A stretch of 64,000 nucleotides of DNA from Nocardiopsis sp. CNT312 (GTDB taxonomy: Bacteria; Actinomycetota; Actinomycetes; Streptosporangiales; Streptosporangiaceae): NCBI RefSeq assembly GCF_000515115.1, contig NZ_AZXF01000012.1, forward strand, positions 142,697 through 206,696, read 5' to 3'. Of the stretch, positions 38,258 through 45,471 are shown piece by piece (the first letter of the stretch is position 1; each line of letters starts with the position of its first letter). The notes beneath the pieces were generated by a model that did not search any database, was not told the DNA's origin, and saw only the letters and a program-made list of their open reading frames with translations. Made by a program: the position numbers and the translations under genes.

Positions 38258-41158
38258 ATGGCCCACGCGCAGCACACGACCGCCCGTCCGGTCCCCGCCG
38301 ATCTCCGCCGCGACCTGCAAGCCCGGATCACGGGCACGGTCGCCTTCGACGCCGGCACCCTCGCCCTCTACACCTCCGATGCCTCCAACTACCGCCGCGT
38401 CCCGCTGGGCGTCCTCATCCCCCGCACCGTCGACGACTGTGTGGCGGCCGTGCGCACCTGCGCCGAACACGGCGTCCCGGTCGTGCCCAGGGGAGGGGGC
38501 ACCTCCATCGCGGGCAACGCGATCGGCACCGGCATCGTCATCGACACCTCCCGCCACCTGCGCGCCATCGAGGCCATCGACCCCGTCGCCCGCACCGCCA
38601 CCGTGCAGCCCGGCGTCATCCTGGACGACCTGCGGGCCGCCACCGCCGAGCACGGGCTGACCTTCGCGCCCGACCCCTCCACCCACAGCCGGTGCACGAT
38701 CGGGGGCATGGTCGGCAACAACTCCTGCGGCTCCCACTCCGTGGCGTGGGGCACCACCGCCGACAACATCGTCTCCCTCGACGTCCTGCTCAGCGACGGC
38801 ACCCGCATGACCGTCGGCTCCCGACACAGCGCCGAGGAGTACGGAGAACTGGCCCGGCGCCCCGGACGCGAGGGCGAGATCTACACCGCCCTCGCCCGGA
38901 TCGTCGAGGCCCACCGCGCCGATCTGCGCACCGGCATGCCCGAATTCCGGCGCCGCGTCTCCGGCTACGCCCTGGACCGGCTGCTGCCGGAGAAGGGGCG
39001 CGACGTGGCCGCAGCGCTGGTGGGGACCGAGGGCACCTGCGTGTTCGTCCTCGGCGCCACCGTGCGCCTGGTGGAGCCGCCGCCCGCTCGGGCCCTGGCG
39101 GTCCTGGGCTACACGGACGCCGCCACTGCCGCCGACGCCGTGCCCGACCTGCTCGGCCACACGCCGCTCACCGTCGAGGGCATCAACGACCACATGGTCG
39201 CCGCCCTGGACCGCAACGCCTCCTCCACCCGCGTCCCCCTGCCCAAGGGGCGCGCCTGGCTCCTGGTGGAGATCGGCGGCCGGGACCCCGAGAGCGCCGC
39301 CGCGGCGGCCGAGCGCATGCTCTCCGGGCTGTCGGGGGCCTCCCGGCCCGAGGAGGCCGCCGTGGTCGCCGACCCTGTCCACCGGCGCGCCCTGTGGCGC
39401 ATCCGCGAGGAGGGCGCCGGACTCCTCCAGCGCACCCCCGACGGGCACGACGCCTGGTCCGGCTGGGAGGACGCCGCGGTCCCCCCGGACCGCCTGGGCG
39501 ACTACCTGCGCGAGTTCGACCGCCTCATGGAGCGCCACAAACGCTCCGGGGTCGTCTACGGCCACTTCGGCGACGGCTGCCTGCACGTGCGCATCGACTT
39601 CGGGCTGGAGCACGAACAGGGGCGCCGGGAGTACAGGGCCTTCATGGAGGAGGCCGCCGACCTGGCCGTCCGCCACGGCGGCTCCCTGTCGGGGGAGCAC
39701 GGCGATGGCCAGGTGCGCTCCGAACTCCTCGACCGCATGTACCCGGCGTCGGTCCTGCGGGCCTTCGCCGAGTTCAAACGCGTGTGGGACCCCGAGGGGC
39801 TCATGAACCCGGGCATCATCGTCGACCCGCTGCCCCTGGACGCCGACATCCGGGCGGCCTCCGGCTCCCGGCTGCCCCTGCTGACCGAGACCGCCCTGGC
39901 CTACACCGAGGACGGCGGCGACTTCGCCCGGACCCTGCGCCGCTGCTCGGGGGTGGGCAAGTGCCGCCGCCAGAGCGGGCCCGGGGTCATGTGCCCCAGC
40001 TACCAGGTCACCCAGGAGGAGAAGCACTCCACACGGGGGCGCGCCCACCTCTTGTTCGAGATGGCCTCCGGAGAGGTGCTCACCGACGGCTGGCGCTCGG
40101 AGGAGGTGCGCGAGAGCCTGGACCTGTGCCTGTCCTGCAAGGGCTGTCTCAGCGACTGCCCGGTCAACGTGGACATGGCCTCCTACAAGGCGGAGTTCCT
40201 GCACCAGCACTACCGGGGCCGCCTCCGCCCGGCCGCGCACTACTCCATGGGATGGCTGCCCCTGTGGGCACGTCTGGCCGCCCTGGCACCGGAGGAGGCC
40301 AACCGGGCCGCCCGGCTGCCCGGGGTGTCCCGGCTTGCCAAGCGGCTCGCCGGGGTCGCCGCCCAGCGCGACCTCCCCTCGTTCGCACCCACCACGTTCA
40401 CGCGGGCCTTCCGTCGGCGCGCGCGCCGGGGCGAGGCGCGCACCGACGGCCCGCAGGTGGTGCTGTGGCCGGACACCTTCGGCGACCACCTCACACCCCG
40501 CGTGCCCGCCTCGGCCGTGCGGGTCCTGGAGGACGCCGGGTTCAGCGTCGTGCTCCCCAAGGGGCAGGTGTGCTGTGGTCTCACCTGGGTGTCCACCGGA
40601 CAGTTGGGCGTGGCGCGGGCGGTGATGCGCCGAGCGGTCGCCGCCCTGGCGCCGCTGGTCGAGCGGGGTCTGCCCGTGGTGGGGCTGGAGCCCAGTTGCA
40701 CCGCCGCGCTCCGCCACGACCTGGTGGAACTGCTGCCCGGCGGTGAGAGCGAGCGGGTGGCCGCCTCCGTCCACACACTGGCGGGTTTCCTGCGCGCCCG
40801 GGCCCCGAAGTGGCGTCCGCGCCCCCTGGGGGCCAGGGCGCTCACCCAGGTGCACTGCCACCAGCACGCGGTGCTGGGGTTCGACGCAGACCGCGAACTG
40901 ATCGAGCGGGCCGGGATCGACGGGGAGGTCCTGGACTCGGGCTGCTGCGGCCTGGCGGGCGACTTCGGCTTCACCGAGGGCCACTACGAGGTCTCCAGCG
41001 CCATCGGCGAGCGCGAACTCCTGCCGCGGGTGCGCGAGGCGGCCCCCGACACCCTGGTGATGGCCGACGGGTACAGTTGCCGCACCCAGATCGGCCAGGG
41101 CACCGGGCGCCGGGCCCTGCACCTGGCCGAGGTCCTCGCTCGGGGACTGGAGTCCTAG
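38258..41158 (+). CDS. FAD-linked oxidase / Fe-S dehydrogenase fusion (D-lactate or glycolate type)
   Basis: 966 residues, membrane-associated respiratory dehydrogenase type. Order: FAD-binding PCMH domain (VPVVPRGGGTSIAGNAIGTG, STHSRCTIGGMVGNNSCGSH), FAD-oxidase C-domain (HFGDGCLHVRIDFGLEHEQG, GGSLSGEHGDGQVRSELLDR), 4Fe-4S ferredoxin part (CSGVGKCRRQ and CLSCKGCLSDCPVN), and two CCG-type segments (HCHQHAVLGF, SGCCGLAGDFGF) as in GlpC/GlcF. Most similar in design to one-chain D-2-hydroxyacid dehydrogenases. ATG at 38258 after GAGGGCC. Its stop overlaps the convergent gene by four bases. Confidence 0.88.
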   Translation: MAHAQHTTARPVPADLRRDLQARITGTVAFDAGTLALYTSDASNYRRVPLGVLIPRTVDDCVAAVRTCAEHGVPVVPRGGGTSIAGNAIGTGIVIDTSRHLRAIEAIDPVARTATVQPGVILDDLRAATAEHGLTFAPDPSTHSRCTIGGMVGNNSCGSHSVAWGTTADNIVSLDVLLSDGTRMTVGSRHSAEEYGELARRPGREGEIYTALARIVEAHRADLRTGMPEFRRRVSGYALDRLLPEKGRDVAAALVGTEGTCVFVLGATVRLVEPPPARALAVLGYTDAATAADAVPDLLGHTPLTVEGINDHMVAALDRNASSTRVPLPKGRAWLLVEIGGRDPESAAAAAERMLSGLSGASRPEEAAVVADPVHRRALWRIREEGAGLLQRTPDGHDAWSGWEDAAVPPDRLGDYLREFDRLMERHKRSGVVYGHFGDGCLHVRIDFGLEHEQGRREYRAFMEEAADLAVRHGGSLSGEHGDGQVRSELLDRMYPASVLRAFAEFKRVWDPEGLMNPGIIVDPLPLDADIRAASGSRLPLLTETALAYTEDGGDFARTLRRCSGVGKCRRQSGPGVMCPSYQVTQEEKHSTRGRAHLLFEMASGEVLTDGWRSEEVRESLDLCLSCKGCLSDCPVNVDMASYKAEFLHQHYRGRLRPAAHYSMGWLPLWARLAALAPEEANRAARLPGVSRLAKRLAGVAAQRDLPSFAPTTFTRAFRRRARRGEARTDGPQVVLWPDTFGDHLTPRVPASAVRVLEDAGFSVVLPKGQVCCGLTWVSTGQLGVARAVMRRAVAALAPLVERGLPVVGLEPSCTAALRHDLVELLPGGESERVAASVHTLAGFLRARAPKWRPRPLGARALTQVHCHQHAVLGFDADRELIERAGIDGEVLDSGCCGLAGDFGFTEGHYEVSSAIGERELLPRVREAAPDTLVMADGYSCRTQIGQGTGRRALHLAEVLARGLES

Positions 41159-41661
41159 ATGCCCATCTGTTCCCGGAGCGTGTGCAGTGTGCGCGAGACG
41201 GTGTCCGACAGCCGGGGGTCGTCGGGGTCCAGCCCCTCGCCCAGGTGTACGCGCCAGTGCGCCTCGCTGCCCTGTGGGGATCTGCGCGCCACGAGGCGGA
41301 ACCCGCCGGAGGAGTCGGGCCTGGGGTAGGGGACGAACCGGTTGACCAGGATGGTGGCGGTGACGCGTTCGGCGACCGTCTCGGCCAGGCGCCGGTAGTC
41401 GACCGCGTCGGGCCCCGAACGCAGGGCAACGGTGCGTGCGCCCCCGCCCTCCTCCTGGAAGGTGAGGGCGTCGGGGGTCCAGCTGGCCTGGTCGATGTCC
41501 TGCCAGGGCACGGAGCGGCCGTCGGGCAGGTACAGGGCCCGGGTCGTGGCCACCAGCGGCGCGTCGGGGCCCGCCTGGGCGGGCGCGTGGGCGAGCACGC
41601 GCTCGCCCCGCGCCAGCCGGGCGCGGACCGCTTTGGGCACGCCGCGTCCGAACGGGGCCAC
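41155..41661 (-). CDS. conserved actinobacterial hypothetical protein
   Basis: 168 residues from GTG 41661, which abuts the stop of the upstream gene (TAGTG). Soluble; blocks GVPKAVRARLARGERVLAHA, ATTRALYLPDG, VPWQDIDQASWTPDALTF and SEAHWRVHLGEGLDPDDP. The pattern of a short beta-rich N-half reading like a PH-domain-type strand set is common to uncharacterised actinobacterial proteins. No enzymatic motif is seen. Confidence 0.7.
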   Translation of the reverse strand: MAPFGRGVPKAVRARLARGERVLAHAPAQAGPDAPLVATTRALYLPDGRSVPWQDIDQASWTPDALTFQEEGGGARTVALRSGPDAVDYRRLAETVAERVTATILVNRFVPYPRPDSSGGFRLVARRSPQGSEAHWRVHLGEGLDPDDPRLSDTVSRTLHTLREQMGI

Positions 41662-41990
41662 TAGCGGCCCTGGACGTCGTCGGGCCGCCCGCCCGCCCCC
41701 TCCTTGGCCGTGCCCTCCTCCCAATCGACGAACTCCATTTCCTCCTCGGTGGGTCGGCGCAGGAAGTCGCGGACCGAGGAGACCGGCAGGGTGTGCACGG
41801 CCTTGTCGTAGACCGTGCGGCCGGCGTTGCCGACCTGGGCGCCGACCAGTCCGGCCGCCTCCTGCACGGCCGGGTTGTCGGCGACCTTGCGGGCGGAGCG
41901 GACGAGCTGGTCGTAGCGGGCCCTGCCCGCCTTGGCTCCCAGGACGTAACCGATGGCGAGTCCGGCTGCGAACGTGATCCGGTAGCGCAT
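41661..41990 (-). CDS. YtxH-like small membrane protein
   Basis: 109 residues. MRYRITFAAGLAIGYVLGAK at the start is one membrane segment with small residues, followed by AGRARYDQLVRSARKVADN and an amphipathic helix, the layout of YtxH-type stress or envelope proteins. ATG after GAGGGAGCCC. The longer upstream frame is not supported. Coupled to the next gene. Confidence 0.75.
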   Translation of the reverse strand: MRYRITFAAGLAIGYVLGAKAGRARYDQLVRSARKVADNPAVQEAAGLVGAQVGNAGRTVYDKAVHTLPVSSVRDFLRRPTEEEMEFVDWEEGTAKEGAGGRPDDVQGR

Positions 41991-42094
41991 GGGCTCCCTC
42001 TCAGGCCGTGGTGGACGATGGGGTGGTCCGTGCCCCGACGTTACCCTGTCGCGACCCGCACCACACGGCTCGACACCGGGCGCAAGCACTGCTT

Positions 42095-42226
42095 GGGAGA
42101 CGCTAGGCTAGGGGTGTCGCCGCGGCTCGTAGAGGCGCGGCGCGCGTGTGATCCCGCGTAGCTCAATCGGCAGAGCAGCCGGCTGTTAACCGGCAGGTTA
42201 CTGGTTCGAGTCCAGTCGCGGGAGCC
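42095..42226. repeat. 132-bp direct repeat, copy 1 (contains tRNA-Asn)
   Basis: Identical over its whole length to 42489-42620 (offset 394). It includes 57 bases upstream of the tRNA, with the -10-like TAGGCT, plus the whole tRNA-Asn gene. Flanks diverge abruptly. Confidence 0.95.
42152..42224 (+). tRNA. tRNA-Asn (GTT), copy 1
   Basis: 73-base cloverleaf: acceptor TCCCGCG / CGCGGGA, D arm GCTC..GAGC, anticodon loop CTGTTAA with anticodon GTT, T arm ACTGG TTCGAGT CCAGT, discriminator G, no encoded CCA. Identical to copy 2. Confidence 0.97.
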
Positions 42227-42230
42227 CTGG

Positions 42231-42270
42231 AACGGGAGCCCGGCGGTGTCGGTGGGCTCCCGTTCTTTGT
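42231..42270 (+). terminator. terminator after tRNA-Asn copy 1
   Basis: Perfect 11-bp stem AACGGGAGCCC / GGGCTCCCGTT with a 12-base loop followed by CTTTGTT, a canonical intrinsic terminator seven bases after the tRNA. Confidence 0.85.
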
Positions 42271-42488
42271 TCCGCTGTTCCACGCCGCAGGGCCGTCGGC
42301 CGGGGACCCGGGTGGCGGTGCGCCGCTCCGGTCAGGAGGTCCCAGCCCGGCAGGTCCGGGGCTCCGGGCCGCGGATGCGTGGTGAGAGGGGCGGGGAAGC
42401 TCGGGGGAGGCGCCTTCTCCGAGCGGGTGATCGCCTGCTTGACCACCGCTTCCGGCGGACGCCGGGAAAGGCGTCGCGAGCAGTGTCC

Positions 42489-42620
42489 GGGAGACGCTAG
42501 GCTAGGGGTGTCGCCGCGGCTCGTAGAGGCGCGGCGCGCGTGTGATCCCGCGTAGCTCAATCGGCAGAGCAGCCGGCTGTTAACCGGCAGGTTACTGGTT
42601 CGAGTCCAGTCGCGGGAGCC
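42489..42620. repeat. 132-bp direct repeat, copy 2 (contains tRNA-Asn)
   Basis: Exact copy of 42095-42226. Confidence 0.95.
42546..42618 (+). tRNA. tRNA-Asn (GTT), copy 2
   Basis: Identical 73-base cloverleaf to copy 1, anticodon GTT, discriminator G. Followed by a weaker hairpin (AGGGCC / GGCCCT then TTTCGTC) around 42626-42656. Confidence 0.97.
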
Positions 42621-42760
42621 GCAGAGCAGGGCCTCATCCTTCGGAGGGGGCCCTTTCGTCGTTGGTGGCGCGGGCCGTCCACGGCGCGGGGCGTGTTCCA
42701 CACGCCCCTCTCCCGCTGTCGGGCTCCGGGCTCCAACGCGGGGGACGAGGGTGCGGCGTT

Positions 42761-43636
42761 TCAGATTCGGGCGAGGCCGCCGAGGATCAGCCGGCGGTTG
42801 CGTCGGGGCATCTGGTAGCAGCCCGGCACCGGGGGTGCCACGGGGAGCGTGCGCCAGCGCTGGACTTCGAGGACCCCGGGGCTGAGGATCTCCCAGCCGT
42901 TGAAGCAGGCCTCGATCTCCCGGCGTGAGCGCCACCAGCCGGAGCCGAGGTGCTCGACGAGGATCTCCTGGAGACGTGTGGCGCGCAGGGCGTCCCTGGG
43001 GAACTGCTCGGGGTCGGGGCGGCAGTAGTGGCTGAGTGCCAGGTGGCTTCCGGGGGCGAGGCCTTCGCGCAGCGCGGATATGCGCCCTGCGGGGTCCTCG
43101 TCGTCGGACACGTGCTCCACGGTCCCGCTGAGCAGGAGCCCTACCGGTCGGTCCAGGTCCAGGAACCGTTGTGTCTCCGGATCGCGCAGGACCCGTCCGG
43201 GCTCGGTGAGTCCGCCTTTGACGGTGAGGGTGTTGCCGCCGCCGCGGAGCAGCGCGCGGTGGTGCGCGAGGACCATGGGGTCGTCCGTGGCGTAGACGAT
43301 CCTGCCCTCGGGGACGAGTTCGTGCGGATCGCCCGGTGCGGGCAGGCCGGCACCGAGCTGGAGGAACTGGCGGATGCCCGCTTCTTCGGCCAGGTAGCGT
43401 ACGGCGCGCTGGAGGAAGGCGCGCTCGCCCAGCACGATCTCCTGGAAACCGGGGGCGGCCTGGTCGGTCCGGGTGGCGAGTTCGCGGTCTCCCTCGAAGT
43501 GGTCCTTGCCCTTGAGGTGGAACGAGCGCAGCCGCGCGATGCTGGGCTGGGCCAGGTCAACGACGGGCGGCGGTTCGGCCCGGACGTGTTTTCCCCCCGC
43601 CTGCCTCAGGAAATCGGGGGAGGTGAATCGAGACAT
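42761..43636 (-). CDS. S-adenosyl methyltransferase (DUF574 family)
   Basis: 291 residues of the PF04672 type that is expanded in actinomycetes. FLQLGAGLPAPGD is the SAM-binding glycine motif; VYATDDPMVLAHHRALL, RPVGLLLSGTVEHVSDDEDP and GSHLALSHYCRP are family blocks. ATG at 43636 gives MSRFTSPDF after GAGGAC. Substrate unknown; no pathway genes adjoin it. Confidence 0.88.
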   Translation of the reverse strand: MSRFTSPDFLRQAGGKHVRAEPPPVVDLAQPSIARLRSFHLKGKDHFEGDRELATRTDQAAPGFQEIVLGERAFLQRAVRYLAEEAGIRQFLQLGAGLPAPGDPHELVPEGRIVYATDDPMVLAHHRALLRGGGNTLTVKGGLTEPGRVLRDPETQRFLDLDRPVGLLLSGTVEHVSDDEDPAGRISALREGLAPGSHLALSHYCRPDPEQFPRDALRATRLQEILVEHLGSGWWRSRREIEACFNGWEILSPGVLEVQRWRTLPVAPPVPGCYQMPRRNRRLILGGLARI

Positions 43637-44293
43637 CGCCGTCCTCTTGCCGGAAGTGGGGTCGACTCCTGGGATTGTATTCCTCATCGGTGGTGTTTGT
43701 TAACCGAGTCGGACAGACAGGTCACCGAAATGAGAGGAGAGGCTGCTTGTCGTAGCAGAGCTGATCGTGGGGTCAGTGTTCGGTAACTGAGATTTATACA
43801 CCTGATGTCCTTTATGTGAGGAATCTGGGTTGTTTCACAAGGCCACAACCGGTGGGGGTGTCATGCGCACACGTGGTCCTGCAAGGGATGTCTGGCCGCC
43901 TCGGTGCCGGAGAGCGGTGCGGACAGCCGACGCGAGCCCTCGAACACGATTCGGAAACATTCACGGATCAAAAGTCCTGTCCACCACCGTTCACCCGTGG
44001 AACGCAGGTGAATGCGTTCGTCCGGAAAGCGGTGGTCGAATTTCCTTCGCGCACCCACGGCCTGCGGAAATACCCGCACCGCCATCCGCAACGGTGGCAT
44101 CGACCTCCGGAGCCCGCTCCCGGGCGACCGCACGGAGCCTCCCACAGCCGATATGGAGGAGCTTTTCGTCAAGAACGCAGCGCTGAACAGTGGTGATGGA
44201 CGATGGACCGTCGCCACTGCTCTTCCCGCAGGGCGACCCCGGTCTTCTCCGGCAGGCACCGAACCCCTCCCACACACCGTTTAGCCTGGAACC
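43637..44293. other. 657-base gap of lower GC without a convincing gene
   Basis: Contains several overlapping open frames on both strands with no conserved motif, no consistent third-position GC and no ribosome sites. A 43-codon frame starting ATG at 44153 (EELFVKNAALNSG) is the neatest but lacks support. Could hold a decayed gene or an untranslated regulatory region. Confidence 0.5.
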
Positions 44294-44998
44294 ATGCACC
44301 GCCCCCACACCATCCTGAGCTGCGCCGTTTCGCTCGACGGGCGTATCGACGACACGGGTCCCGAACGGCTCCGGCTGTCCAACGACGCCGACTTCGCGGA
44401 GATCGACGAACTGCGGGCCACCTGTGACGCGATCCTGGTGGGTGCGGGCACTCTTCGGGCCGACGACCCCAGGCTCCTGGTGCGCTCCCCTGCCCTGCGC
44501 GAGCGCCGCCGAGCCCAGGGGCGCACGGAACACCTGCTCAAGGCGGTGGTCACACGTACAGGCGACGTCGACCCCGCCGCCCGCCTCTTCTCCACCGGGG
44601 ACGCCGGAGCCGTCGTCTACTCCAGCCGCGCCGGGGCCGAGACCGCACGTCGACGCCTCGCCGACCTGCCCTCGCCCCATCCCCCAGCCGAGGCCGTCGA
44701 CGCGGGCGACCCGCCCACGGCCACGGCGATCCTCGCCGACCTCGCCGAGCGGGGGGTACGGCGGCTCCTGGTGGAGGGCGGCGGGCACATCCACACCCTC
44801 TTCCTCACCTCGGGGCTGGTCGACGAGCTGAGAGTGGCCGTCGCCCCGTTCTTCGTGGGACAGCAGGACGCCCCGCGGTTCGTCCTCCCCGGCTCCTACC
44901 CGCACGATCCCGCAGCCCCCATGTGTCTGCTGGAGGCCAGAGCCCTCGGCGACGTGGCCGTCCTGCGCTACCGCTTGGGCGAGGAGGACCCGGAGTGA
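44294..44998 (+). CDS. RibD C-terminal-type (DHFR-fold) reductase
   Basis: 234 residues matching the reductase half of RibD: ILSCAVSLDGRIDDTG, CDAILVGAGTLRADDPRLLV, ERGVRRLLVEGGGHIHTLFL and LVDELRVAVAPFFVGQ. Such enzymes reduce the ribosyl group of a pyrimidine with NADPH in riboflavin or related pathways. Its end overlaps the deaminase gene (GTGA). The order reductase-deaminase as separate genes differs from the usual single RibD chain. Confidence 0.85.
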   Translation: MHRPHTILSCAVSLDGRIDDTGPERLRLSNDADFAEIDELRATCDAILVGAGTLRADDPRLLVRSPALRERRRAQGRTEHLLKAVVTRTGDVDPAARLFSTGDAGAVVYSSRAGAETARRRLADLPSPHPPAEAVDAGDPPTATAILADLAERGVRRLLVEGGGHIHTLFLTSGLVDELRVAVAPFFVGQQDAPRFVLPGSYPHDPAAPMCLLEARALGDVAVLRYRLGEEDPE

Positions 44999-45471
44999 GT
45001 GGGGGGCCGCCCCCGGAACAGGGTGAGGCGGACGCCCACTGGCTGCGGCGCGCCACCGAGCTCTCCCGCCGCTGCCCGCCCTCGGACACTGCTTTCTCCG
45101 TCGGCGCGGTCGTGGTGGCCCGCGACGGCACCGTGCTCGCCGAGGGCTACTCCCGTCGCGACCACCCCCGTGACCACGCCGAGGAGGCGGCCCTGCGGCA
45201 GGTCGACCCGGACGACCCCCGGCTCGGAGGTGCCACGGTGTACTCCTCACTGGAGCCGTGCAGCGCCCGCGCCTCCCGTCCCGTTCCCTGCGCGGAGCTC
45301 CTCCTGTCCACGCCCGTCCCGCGCGTGGTGTTTGCCTGGCGCGAGCCCGCCCTGTTCGTGGACTGCGACGGCGCCGAGCGGCTGCGCCGCGCCGGGCGCG
45401 AGGTGCTGGAGCGCCCCGACCTCGCGGAGGGCGTCCGCGAGGCCAATGCCCACCTGTTCGGGCCCGCCTAG
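44995..45471 (+). CDS. CMP/dCMP deaminase-like (RibD N-terminal-type) zinc deaminase
   Basis: 158 residues with the zinc deaminase core: DHAEEAAL (His and catalytic Glu) and SLEPCSARASRPVPCAELLL (two Cys ligands, with a long insert between them as in RibD). TAFSVGAVVVARDGTVLAEG precedes it. Together with the preceding reductase it rebuilds a RibD-like function. GTG at 44995 after GAGGAGG. Its stop overlaps the convergent helicase stop at CTAG. Confidence 0.85.
   Translation: MSGGPPPEQGEADAHWLRRATELSRRCPPSDTAFSVGAVVVARDGTVLAEGYSRRDHPRDHAEEAALRQVDPDDPRLGGATVYSSLEPCSARASRPVPCAELLLSTPVPRVVFAWREPALFVDCDGAERLRRAGREVLERPDLAEGVREANAHLFGPA

Noticed and set aside
36767..41122. 1451-codon open frame on the minus strand
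   Set aside because: Antisense of the sigma factor, GH18 and FAD dehydrogenase genes; no motif, and long antisense frames are expected at this GC content.
44153..44284. 43-codon frame MEELFVKNAALNSG as a possible peptide precursor
   Set aside because: No ribosome site and no modification enzymes nearby beyond an unrelated-looking methyltransferase.
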